Of a stretch of 51,849 bases of DNA, positions 1-6,749 are shown piece by piece. The DNA lies in contig NZ_JACIJC010000010.1 in the NCBI RefSeq assembly GCF_014199215.1, positions 1 to 51,849 on the forward strand, given 5' to 3'. Under the pieces are notes generated by a model. It made no database searches and was not told the DNA's origin. It was given only the letters and a program-made list of their open reading frames with translations. A program made the position numbers and the translations under genes. Every line of letters starts with the position of its first letter. The stretch's first letter is position 1. The DNA comes from Sphingobium boeckii (GTDB lineage: Bacteria > Pseudomonadota > Alphaproteobacteria > Sphingomonadales > Sphingomonadaceae).

Positions 1-90
1 ACGATGATTATGCCGAACTGGAAGCGCGTGATCATGCCGCTGACCGCGCCAACTCGACGCCGCGCGGCATAATCCGGGTCGCGGCATTAT

Positions 91-120
91 GGGTCTTATG
101 CCGATATCGGCATAAGACCC
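91..120. repeat. 30-bp perfect palindrome abutting ArdC remnant
   Basis: Left arm GGGTCTTATGCCGAT is followed directly by its exact reverse complement, with no spacer. Related ATGCCG / CGGCAT motifs recur at about 8-17, 32-42, 63-73 and 81-90. The palindrome sits exactly where the ArdC-like reading frame becomes recognisable, so it may mark a transposon end or recombination scar. The GGG...TATGCCG pattern is reminiscent of Tn3-family termini, but I cannot confirm that from this window. Confidence 0.6.
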
Positions 121-398
121 ATTGGACCGGAAGTTATAAGCGCCTCGACCGGCCCCAGAACAAGCGTGGTGGCGAAGGCTGGTATGCACGTGAGGAGCTG
201 GTTGCCGAAATGACCACCGCCTTTGTCTGTGCGCGGCTTGGGATCGCACCCACTGTGCGCCATGCGGATTACCTAGGACTATGGCTGCAGGAATTGCGTG
301 AGGATCACCGCGCCATCTTCAAGGCAGCGTCGCAGGCCAGCAAGGCGGCGGATTACATCCTCGCCTTTGCCCAGCATGGGGCAAGGGGCGATGAATGA
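116..398 (+). pseudogene. C-terminal remnant of ArdC-family antirestriction protein
   Basis: The reading frame is open from the window edge and ends at 398. From about 116 it reads THWTG...RLDR, then GGEGWYAREELVAEM, FVCARLGIAP and RAIFKAASQASKAADYI, the characteristic C-terminal half of ArdC/DUF1738 antirestriction proteins, which protect incoming plasmid DNA from type I restriction. In intact members the zincin motif HExTHWTG precedes this. Here the residues in its place are RHKTHWTG, encoded by the palindrome at 91-120, so the first His and the Glu are lost. The upstream residues do not look like ArdC. I read it as a broken gene left by a rearrangement; the alternative is an intact gene of unusual sequence extending left of the window. 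Confidence 0.6.
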
Positions 399-531
399 TG
401 TGGGGCTGCCCCTTAAGCTAGCTGCAATCCCCATATCCTCGGCCAGTTTCTTCGTCGCCGCTTGCTACGACTGTCGGTTATGTTCTCAAGTCCTTGCCAA
501 AGAGCGCCCGGTCCGTGAAAGATTGAAATCC

Positions 532-1428
532 ATGCGAAACGATCTCGACCATTTGCCCGAAGACAAGCAGCGCGAACTGGAGCGCGCCGTGCAGATATTG
601 TTTGAGGAATTTGCCGATTCTTTAATGGGCCGCAGTGCGCCGCATCGAAAAGCCGGGCGCATCCTGAAGATCATCCTTTTTGGCAGTTTTGCCCGGGGCG
701 GCTGGGTTGATGATCGCAAGAGCGGGCAGGTCTCCGATTACGATCTACTTGTGATCGTCAATCATGAGGAATTGACCGAGAATAACGACTATTGGAGCAG
801 TGCGGGGGACCGGCTGGTGCGGGAATTCGCCATTGCCAAGAGTTTCCGCCACCCGGTCCATTTCATTGTGCACGAGCTGGGCGACGTCAGGCGTCAGCTC
901 AAGCGCGGCCGCCCCTTCTTCAGGGACATCGTGCGGGACGGTATCGTGCTTTATGAGGCGGAAGGGTTCGAATTGCCCGAACCGGAAATCCTCTCCGAAC
1001 AGGAAATGCGTGCGGAAGCGCAGGAATATTTTGACACCTGGTTTCCGAGGATTGGCGAGGCACTGGACCTTGCTCAGTTTGCAGTGACGCGTGGAAACGC
1101 AAAGGACGCTGCGTTTCTGCTGCATCAGGCCACTGAACGGGCCTATCACTGCGCGCTTCTGGTCCTCACCCTCTACTCGCCAAAATCGCACCGGCTTGAG
1201 GAGTTGCGGTCGCGGGCGGAGGGCATCGAGCCGCGGCTGTTTGAGGTGTGGCCGCGCGATGACAAATTCAAGCGACGCTGCTTCGATCGGATTCGTCGAG
1301 CCTATGTGGAGGCGCGATATTCAAAACTATATAAAATCACCGACGAGGAAATGACCTTTGCGATCGAACACATCGAGCAGCTTCAGGCTTTGGTCGCGAT
1401 CGTCTGCGCTGAGCGGCTGGAAATCTAG
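532..1428 (+). CDS. Nucleotidyltransferase-HEPN fusion protein
   Basis: 298 aa. The N-terminal half has a minimal nucleotidyltransferase fold: GSFARG followed by SDYDLLV gives the GS...DxD metal and nucleotide-binding signature (about residues 48-75). The C-terminal half (about 160-298) is a HEPN-like helical bundle with HQATERAYHCALLVLTLY and YVEARYSKLY. In this family the two domains are fused, unlike split MNT/HEPN toxin-antitoxin pairs. I chose ATG 532 (MRNDLDHLPEDKQRELERAV) because homologues begin with this sequence; the longer frame from 298 adds residues that look non-coding. Proteins of this type are common on alphaproteobacterial plasmids and islands. Activity (RNase or nucleotide transfer) is unproven. 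It is not obviously in an operon. Confidence 0.8.
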   Translation: MRNDLDHLPEDKQRELERAVQILFEEFADSLMGRSAPHRKAGRILKIILFGSFARGGWVDDRKSGQVSDYDLLVIVNHEELTENNDYWSSAGDRLVREFAIAKSFRHPVHFIVHELGDVRRQLKRGRPFFRDIVRDGIVLYEAEGFELPEPEILSEQEMRAEAQEYFDTWFPRIGEALDLAQFAVTRGNAKDAAFLLHQATERAYHCALLVLTLYSPKSHRLEELRSRAEGIEPRLFEVWPRDDKFKRRCFDRIRRAYVEARYSKLYKITDEEMTFAIEHIEQLQALVAIVCAERLEI

Positions 1429-1641
1429 GGGATTTCCGCCCAATCGCCGTTCTGTTTATGGCAAGGGCTGGGACATTTGCGACAGTCGGCTTCGGAGCAG
1501 CGCAGCGTCAATTCCGGACGTCACACAGAAGCATACTGGCAGTCCGCTGGCGCCGACAACTCGGTCATTTCCGGCTCGTTTTGGGCTAGTCAGAATCTGC
1601 AATTTCGTTCACCGCCAGAAATGACAGCAAATGGACAGGCC

Positions 1642-1663
1642 CATACCGAATGCATTCGGTATG
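1642..1663. repeat. 22-bp perfect palindrome
   Basis: The half-site CATACCGAATG is followed immediately by its exact complement CATTCGGTATG. It lies in a gene-free stretch with no adjacent start codon, so operator, transposon end and chance remain open. Confidence 0.5.
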
Positions 1664-1763
1664 ATACCTGCATATAGGTTCCGGTCATGCCGGATTAGCT
1701 TTGTAACATTGCCAAGGTTGGGTTGAGGGTTCGAGCCCCTGCGACAACGTCAGCCGTTATTAA

Positions 1764-1976
1764 TTACATTCTAGGCAAGGGCGGCCCCTCGCAAGCGCAG
1801 TCGCTTTTCACCATAGAGTCCGTACTAATTGGCCCGACGCTGCGCGGCAGCTGCTCAGTGAATGGGTGGCGCGATGGCCTGCCCCGCACATCTTCTCGTG
1901 TGCCAAAGAGAATAGCTACGGCCATAACGCGGCGAACCTCTATCCCAAGGTGGCGAAGGCACCGCGCGAGAGTTAG
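1764..1976 (+). pseudogene. Possible gene fragment, unknown family
   Basis: A frame without an ATG, bounded by stops at 1761 and 1974, encodes about 70 residues. The C-terminal part looks protein-like: RQLLSEWVARWPAPHIFSC, then KENSYGHNAANLYPKV. Aromatic-rich, well-ordered composition and GC-rich third positions suggest the tail of a decayed gene. I do not recognise the family. Confidence 0.25.
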
Positions 1977-2097
1977 CCGAATCAGTTTGCGCCTTTGGAG
2001 TACACTACGTCGATCTAAGCATCTAAATCGAAGCGCGGATCAAACGGATGCTCCGATTCCTGTCAAATCCGCCGATTCTTCGTACCACTCTCCCATC

Positions 2098-2126
2098 TTG
2101 CAAAACGGTGATGGTAAGATTATCTT
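2098..2126 (+). promoter_or_regulatory. Putative promoter of the carrier-protein operon
   Basis: TTGCAA (2098-2103) and TATCTT (2121-2126) are separated by 17 bp, and the -10 lies inside the dyad at 2112-2130. A good SD (GGAGGA, about 2140) precedes ATG 2150. Confidence 0.4.
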
Positions 2127-2130
2127 ACCA
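2112..2130. promoter_or_regulatory. 19-bp dyad, likely XRE operator
   Basis: TGGTAAGATTATCTTACCA is a perfect inverted repeat around a central T, overlapping the putative -10 about 20 bp before the first gene of an operon that encodes its own XRE regulator and ImmA/IrrE-like protease. That fits an autoregulatory operator. Confidence 0.6.
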
Positions 2131-2149
2131 CTCGTAAGCGGAGGACGAA

Positions 2150-2455
2150 ATGGACGAGTTTCAAGTCACGAACGCGCTTGTCGGCGTCTTGAAGAAGATT
2201 CAGGCCATTGCCGGTCAACCATGTCCGCCGCTCGACGGCGGCAGCGTGCCGCCTGACCTATTGCCCAAATTTGACAGTACCGTATGGCCTGCGGCGGCCA
2301 CCATGGTGGCCAGGGTGCTGAAGGTGACGATCCCGAACGACGTTCACATCTTCGGCGGAGAAAAAGGAAGGCCGCTTTTGACCATCAACCAGACTGTCGC
2401 GCTGATCATTAAGAAAGCGACACCGAAGAAAACGGAAGAAAAGGTCGCGGCATGA
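2150..2455 (+). CDS. Acyl-carrier-protein-like small protein
   Basis: 101 aa, first gene of a six-gene overlapping operon; SD GGAGGA. I see a carrier-protein pattern: a first helix (ALVGVLKKIQAI), then the FDS motif with Ser43 as the candidate phosphopantetheine site, an amphipathic helix, and VTIPNDVHIF. The spacing from DS to IP is the same as in E. coli AcpP (Ser36 to Ile54-Pro55). After an insertion of about 7 residues, LTINQTVALIIK matches the last ACP helix (TTVQAAIDYI-like). An AcpS-type transferase ends the convergent neighbour operon, which supports the reading. The tail is Lys-rich. It overlaps the next gene by 4 bp (ATGA). The assignment rests on pattern alone, and the motif is DST rather than the usual DSL. 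Confidence 0.6.
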   Translation: MDEFQVTNALVGVLKKIQAIAGQPCPPLDGGSVPPDLLPKFDSTVWPAAATMVARVLKVTIPNDVHIFGGEKGRPLLTINQTVALIIKKATPKKTEEKVAA

Positions 2456-2805
2456 CCGGTGAAACCGACCTACGTGCGCTGATCGCCCAGCGTTTGCGCG
2501 AGGCTCGTACCCTCGCGGGCCTCAGCCAGGGCCAAGTCGCCAAGATTTTGAACATGCACCGTCCGTCCATCTCAGAGATCGAAGCCGGCAACCGGCGCGT
2601 GAGCGCGGAAGAGCTAGCCCGCTTCGCGGAGATCTACGGCGTCAACATCAGCTATTTGACCGGTGACGCGTCCGATACGCTGTCCATTGATGATCCGCGT
2701 CTCAAGCTTGCCGCGCGCGAGCTGCAGAACCTGCCTGCCGAATCGCTCGACGCCCTGCTCAAAGCGTTAGCTGCGCTGAAGCATAATGAGGACAAGAAGG
2801 GCTGA
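2452..2805 (+). CDS. XRE-family transcriptional regulator
   Basis: 117 aa. Residues about 8-65 form an HTH_3 (Cro/CI) domain: LRALIAQRLREARTLAGLSQ, QVAKILNMHRPSISEIEAGN, then VSAEELARFAEIYGVNISYL. The C-terminal 45 residues are helical. It overlaps the genes on both sides (ATGA and TGATG) and is followed directly by an ImmA/IrrE-like metallopeptidase. This pairing is known from ImmR/ImmA and DdrO/IrrE switches, where the peptidase cleaves the repressor on induction. The dyad at 2112-2130 is the obvious candidate binding site. Confidence 0.85.
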   Translation: MTGETDLRALIAQRLREARTLAGLSQGQVAKILNMHRPSISEIEAGNRRVSAEELARFAEIYGVNISYLTGDASDTLSIDDPRLKLAARELQNLPAESLDALLKALAALKHNEDKKG

Positions 2806-3656
2806 TGGAGAGTCGGCGGTCATTGATGCTCAACGCAATCGATGCGGCCTCTAAGGTCCGCGATGCGATCGATGTCGATCAGTTCGTGCCCGTCGATCCC
2901 TATGAAGCAGCGCGGTCGCTGGGGGTCCGCGTGACCTTCCTCAGCGCCAGCATGGAAGGCTTCTACTATAACGGTAACCCGCCTTACATCCTGCTGTCCA
3001 ACCAGCGGCCGCTCCCTCGCTTGGCCTTCACCTGTGCGCATGAACTTGGCCATCATTGGTTCGGCCATGGTTCCTCGCTCGACGAATTGCAGGCTGGCGA
3101 CCGACCGCACAACGAAAAGCCCGAAGAGATCCTTGCCAACGCCTTCGCGGCCTTCTTCCTGATGCCCTCGACGGGCATCCGCGGTGCGTTCTCGCGCCGG
3201 GGGATCACCCCGCAGAGCGCTACTCCGCTCGAAGTCTACACTGTCGCCTGTGAATATGGCGTCGGCTATGACACGCTGATCAGCCACCTCGCCTACAGCC
3301 TGCGCGAGATTGACGAGCACCAGCGCAAGCGGCTCGATCGCTCGAGTCCGCAGCGCATCCGGTGGGATTTGCTCGCCAAAGACTATCCCGCGCTAGTGCG
3401 CCTCGACGCCATGTCGATGGGCGAAGCTTATGATATCGAAATTGGCGGCGCGATTACGCTGCCACCGGGCTGCACCGCTGCCGGGGCCGCCATCGCTCAT
3501 GTCGGAAGCACGACCGATCATGAGCTGTTCGTGGGCGCGCGCCGCGGTGTAGCCCGGATCGCTGGCATGATCGGGGACTGCGAAATCCGCGTTCAGCCCG
3601 CCAATTATATCGGCTTGGCCGCCCATCGTTCCCTGGAGGATCCCGATGACGATTGA
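2805..3656 (+). CDS. ImmA/IrrE-family metallopeptidase
   Basis: 283 aa. Zinc-protease motif HELGHHWFGHG (about residues 79-89, HExxH), followed by EEILANAFAAFFLMP, the third-ligand helix typical of ImmA/IrrE (COG2856). The N-terminal part resembles the usual DxPVDPYEAARSLGV lead-in. The C-terminal ~110 residues are a further domain of unknown role, perhaps sensory. It overlaps the XRE stop (TGATG) and the next ATG by 11 bp, indicating translational coupling. Inferred job: cleavage of the XRE repressor to derepress the operon; the trigger is unknown. Confidence 0.85.
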   Translation: MESRRSLMLNAIDAASKVRDAIDVDQFVPVDPYEAARSLGVRVTFLSASMEGFYYNGNPPYILLSNQRPLPRLAFTCAHELGHHWFGHGSSLDELQAGDRPHNEKPEEILANAFAAFFLMPSTGIRGAFSRRGITPQSATPLEVYTVACEYGVGYDTLISHLAYSLREIDEHQRKRLDRSSPQRIRWDLLAKDYPALVRLDAMSMGEAYDIEIGGAITLPPGCTAAGAAIAHVGSTTDHELFVGARRGVARIAGMIGDCEIRVQPANYIGLAAHRSLEDPDDD

Positions 3657-4449
3657 TGCTCAACCTGTCACGCTCGAAGCCGACAATCTCTCGCTAGGCT
3701 GGGGGAAAGTTCTCGAACGCCTGACCCGACGCGGGGTTACCTCTATCACGCCGCTGACGCTTACCATCACCGGGTTCAATGACGACGGTGTCGCCGCCGA
3801 AGTTCCGGAAATCCGGACAGCGGTCGAGGCTTTTTTGGAGACGCAGGATAAGCGCGACAGCGAGAACGTCGCCTGGACGATTTTTCCGCAAAACTACTGG
3901 GACCTCGCCCAGGGCGACCGCGAATATTTCTTTGAACTCTACACCGAAAGTTTCCAGCGGGTGCAGGATTTTAACCCGCGCAACAACAAGCGCGGTTCGT
4001 ATTTCCAGCGGCTCGTCGATCTCTACGGCGAGGGCAAAGGCCCCAACCAACTCAAGTGGATGCTCGACGATTGGGACGCCCATCCGAAAGCGCGTCGGAC
4101 CTCGAAGTTCCAGGCCACCACGTTCGATCCGCATCGCGACTACACGTCGCAGAGCCTGCTCGAATTCCCCTGCCTGCAGCAGGTCAGCTTCGTCCATCAC
4201 GGCGATACGCTGGGAATGAACGCTTTCTATGCGAGCCAGCAGATCGCCCGAAAGGCGTATGGGAATTATCTCGGCCTCGCCCGGCTTGGCGCCTTTATGG
4301 CGGGGCAGATGGGGCTGCGCTTCACGCGCTTGACGATCTTCGTCGGCCTTGCGCAGATGGATGTTGGCAAGACTGACCCCGATCTTCAGACCCTGCTTGC
4401 CGTGGTTCGCCGAGAGCTGAAAACCACCGGCGATCTGGTCGCGGCGTGA
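3646..4449 (+). CDS. Thymidylate-synthase-like enzyme
   Basis: 267 aa. The C-terminal half has the thymidylate synthase pattern: LLEFPCLQQVSF with candidate nucleophile Cys176 (PC, as in TS PPCH), then FYASQQIARKAYGNYLGLARL and FMAGQMG, matching the TS stretch YQRS...N..YxLL...A...G. The usual QRSxD is altered, as in dUMP/dCMP hydroxymethylase and other divergent TS homologues. It lies upstream of a thymine-pyrophosphorylase/5-hmdU-kinase-like gene, a pairing known from phage thymine hypermodification. Inferred role: C5 chemistry on a pyrimidine nucleotide. Whether it works on nucleotides for DNA or for a signal is unknown. Confidence 0.7.
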   Translation: MTIDAQPVTLEADNLSLGWGKVLERLTRRGVTSITPLTLTITGFNDDGVAAEVPEIRTAVEAFLETQDKRDSENVAWTIFPQNYWDLAQGDREYFFELYTESFQRVQDFNPRNNKRGSYFQRLVDLYGEGKGPNQLKWMLDDWDAHPKARRTSKFQATTFDPHRDYTSQSLLEFPCLQQVSFVHHGDTLGMNAFYASQQIARKAYGNYLGLARLGAFMAGQMGLRFTRLTIFVGLAQMDVGKTDPDLQTLLAVVRRELKTTGDLVAA

Positions 4450-5507
4450 AGCGTGACAGGCCTCCTGTGATCCAGCCCGCGCGCCGCATAGCCGACGTGC
4501 CGACGACGCCGGTCTATGACCTCTATTGGCGCTTTGCGACAGAACGTCAGGCAATCTTCATGCGCCGGTTGCGGGGCGAAGCTGCCCCCTGGACCTATGA
4601 TCCCATCTTCCAGCGTCACCGGTTCACCAATGCCTATCGCGCGTCGGACAGGGTCAGCCAATATTTAATCCGCGAGGTCATCTACAATCCGGCCCATCCC
4701 GATATCGCGATCGAAACCGTGTTCCGGATCCTGCTGTTCAAACTGTTCAACAAGGTCGAGACTTGGAACATGCTGGAGCGCGAGCTCGGCCCCCCAAGCT
4801 GGCAGAGCTTCGACATCGAACGCTATGCCAAGGTGTTGGGCGATGCGATCGATGCTGGGCGGCGAATATACTCGCCGGCCTACATCATGCCACCCGTATC
4901 GCTCGGTCGCGGCGGTCCCAAGCATGTCGGCCATCTCAAACTGATCGACCTGATCCTGCGGTCTGACTTCGTCGCCCGGCTCCAACAGAGCCGCTCGCTG
5001 GACGAGGTGTTCGGGCTGCTCAAGGCTTTCCCGTCGCTGGGCGACTTCCTCGCGTTCCAACTCGCGATCGACCTGAATTACTCGATGGTGATCAACCATG
5101 ACGAGGCCGATTTTGTGGTGGCAGGTCCTGGCGCGCGTGATGGGCTCGCCAAGACCTTTGTCGACGCCGCTGGCGTTGATCCGGTCGATCTGATCCGCCT
5201 GATGAGGGATCGCCAGCAGGCCGAGTTCGACCGGCTTGACCTCGCCTTCGAGGATCTCTGGGGCCGTCCGCTGCAGCTGATCGACTGCCAGAATCTCTTT
5301 TGTGAGATCAGCAAATATACTCGCGTTTCGCACCCGGATATCATGGGGCTATCGGGCCGCAGCCGGATCAAGCAGATTTACCGGGGCGAAGAGCGTCCGG
5401 TCCAGCCCTGGTATCCTCCGAAGTGGGGGCTGAACAAACGCATCCCCATCTTTCCAACAACCGTCCTCTCGCGCGATCTTTTCGAGGTTCATCATGAAGC
5501 TGTCTGA
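4446..5507 (+). CDS. Alpha-glutamyl/putrescinyl-thymine pyrophosphorylase / 5-hmdU DNA kinase-like helical protein
   Basis: 353 aa, GTG start overlapping the previous stop (GTGA). Hallmark RFTNAYRASDRVSQYLI (residues 59-75), followed by a helical domain (FRILLFKLFNKVETW; FGLLKAFPSLGDFLAFQLAI) and GPGARDGLAKTF, a helix-hairpin-helix glycosylase-like turn. These match my knowledge of the family usually annotated as 5-hmdU DNA kinase helical domain or aGPT-Pplase, which acts on 5-hydroxymethyl-uracil derivatives during phage DNA hypermodification. Here it sits in a bacterial operon without phage genes. Precise activity is not decidable from sequence. Confidence 0.7.
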   Translation: MKRDRPPVIQPARRIADVPTTPVYDLYWRFATERQAIFMRRLRGEAAPWTYDPIFQRHRFTNAYRASDRVSQYLIREVIYNPAHPDIAIETVFRILLFKLFNKVETWNMLERELGPPSWQSFDIERYAKVLGDAIDAGRRIYSPAYIMPPVSLGRGGPKHVGHLKLIDLILRSDFVARLQQSRSLDEVFGLLKAFPSLGDFLAFQLAIDLNYSMVINHDEADFVVAGPGARDGLAKTFVDAAGVDPVDLIRLMRDRQQAEFDRLDLAFEDLWGRPLQLIDCQNLFCEISKYTRVSHPDIMGLSGRSRIKQIYRGEERPVQPWYPPKWGLNKRIPIFPTTVLSRDLFEVHHEAV

Positions 5508-6411
5508 TTATCAGGCCGAAGCGCTCAAGACCGACAAGACGCCCGGCGGCCCGCGCGGCACCGAGGCGGCGATCCTGATTCCGCTGCTTGGTCTGGCCGG
5601 CGAAGCGGGTGGCCTGTTGTCCGAATATAAGAAGCGCCTGCGAGACGGGCCTGGCCATGTTCAATTTGTCGACAGGGTCTCAGAAGAGCTCGGCGATATC
5701 CTCTGGTACGTAGCCAATCTCGCTTCCAAATATGATCTCGATCTGGAGCGGGTGGCGGCGCAAAATCTTGCTAAGGTGGCAGCACTCCATGGCGTTCTCC
5801 CCGAGCCCAGCCTGTACGACCATAGCTATCAAGAGGACGAGCGCTTACCGCGCCAGCTGATGGTCGGTTTCACCGAGGTTTGCGAAGGATCGCGCACCCA
5901 GGTGCGCATGGAGATCAACGGCCGGCTGATCGGCGCTGCGCTGACAGATAATGCTTATGACGATGACGGCTATCGCTTTCACGACGTCTTTCACCTCTCC
6001 TATGCCGCGATCCTGGGGTGGTCGCCGGTGCTGCGCGGTTTGATGAAGCTGAAGCGCCGCAGCACGCCCCTGATCGACGAGGTCGAGGATGGAGGGCGGG
6101 CGGCTGTGATCGAGGAAGGAATCTCCGCGCTCGTCTTCGATTATGCCCGTCGCCATAATTTTCTAGCCGGGGTCGATGGGATCGACCAATCGCTCCTGAA
6201 CATGGTGCAGGGCATGTCGAAACATCTCGAGGTGTCTGGCGAACCGGCTTCGGCCTGGCGCCGCGCAATCATCGATGGGTTCAACGTCTGGCGCCAGCTA
6301 ATCAGCAATGGTGGTGGTATCGTCCTCGCAGACCTGGACGAGCGCAGCGTGCGCTATCTAGGGCCGCCCGAAAATGCGACAACGACCGCTGCTGCACTGA
6401 AATCCGAATGA
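5494..6411 (+). CDS. MazG-like nucleotide pyrophosphohydrolase, two-domain
   Basis: 305 aa. Residues about 28-95 carry the all-alpha NTP-pyrophosphohydrolase signature: LGLAGEAGGLLSEYKK (E37, E44) and EELGDILWYVANLA (E64, E65, D68), the Mg-binding acidic set. The C-terminal ~185 residues, with RFHDVFHLSYAAILGWSP and EVEDGGRAAVIEEGISAL, form a second conserved helical part seen in this subfamily. The start overlaps the previous gene by 14 bp. Expected reaction: NTP or dNTP to NMP plus PPi. It could clear an unmodified or modified dNTP for the TS-like enzyme. Its 3' end overlaps the convergent acpS-like gene by 58 bp. Confidence 0.8.
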   Translation: MKLSDYQAEALKTDKTPGGPRGTEAAILIPLLGLAGEAGGLLSEYKKRLRDGPGHVQFVDRVSEELGDILWYVANLASKYDLDLERVAAQNLAKVAALHGVLPEPSLYDHSYQEDERLPRQLMVGFTEVCEGSRTQVRMEINGRLIGAALTDNAYDDDGYRFHDVFHLSYAAILGWSPVLRGLMKLKRRSTPLIDEVEDGGRAAVIEEGISALVFDYARRHNFLAGVDGIDQSLLNMVQGMSKHLEVSGEPASAWRRAIIDGFNVWRQLISNGGGIVLADLDERSVRYLGPPENATTTAAALKSE

Positions 6412-6749
6412 GTGATGCTGACTAGGAAGCGGCTAACGCCGAGGGCGTCGGCCCGGTCTTTGGCTGCACCATGCAGCAACAGCGAAGGCGGCTCGCTTCC
6501 GCCGCCGATAACTTCGAACTGGGTGTCAGCGAGACCGGTGCCGCCCCCGATCGCCTTATAAGCGGCCTCCTTTACCGCCCTCCGCGCCGCAAGGCGTTCG
6601 ATCCGGCGGGCGCCGTTTCCGACCAGTGCAAGCTCCTCGGCGGTGAAGATCGTTTCGAGCAGCTCGATGTCGTCTCCCCCGTAGAAGCGAGCGAAGCGGT
6701 CCAGATCGACCAAGTCGAGCCCGATTCCAAAGACGCTTTCGCCGGTCAT
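6354..6749 (-). CDS. acpS: AcpS-type phosphopantetheinyl transferase
   Basis: 131 aa. Contains GIGLDLVDLDRFARF (the GxDLVxxxR motif with the metal-binding Asp), FTAEELAL, RRAVKEAAYKAIGGG (WxxKEAxxKAxG-like) and the closing SITHSDFSAAAVVV. Transfers 4'-phosphopantetheine from CoA to a serine of a carrier protein. The housekeeping acpS normally sits with core genes; this copy is last in a minus-strand operon of accessory genes and overlaps the preceding gene by 4 bp. The likely client is the ACP-like product at 2150-2455. I used ATG 6749; an upstream frame to 6932 only repeats sequence coding for the neighbour. Confidence 0.85.
   Translation of the reverse strand: MTGESVFGIGLDLVDLDRFARFYGGDDIELLETIFTAEELALVGNGARRIERLAARRAVKEAAYKAIGGGTGLADTQFEVIGGGSEPPSLLLHGAAKDRADALGVSRFLVSITHSDFSAAAVVVAFSGGPR

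Larger units (their letters stand above)
1429..2149. other. 721-bp gap, mostly degenerate sequence
   Basis: No convincing intact gene. It holds a 22-bp palindrome (1642-1663), a short string resembling a tRNA T-arm (about 1730-1745, ggttcgagcccc) without the rest of a tRNA, an open fragment at 1764-1976, and the promoter/operator of the next operon (2098-2130). Confidence 0.5.

Noticed and set aside
532-1428. Reading the NT-HEPN gene as a two-gene MNT/HEPN toxin-antitoxin pair
   Set aside because: Both domains are in one continuous polypeptide and no second gene is adjacent.
1725-1760. tRNA-like T-arm ggttcgagcccc
   Set aside because: No anticodon or acceptor stems can be paired around it and the T-stem has only four pairs; at most an attachment-site relic.
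3694-4554. 286-codon minus-strand frame opposite the TS-like gene
   Set aside because: Antisense shadow; the plus gene is in an operon with overlapping starts and family motifs.
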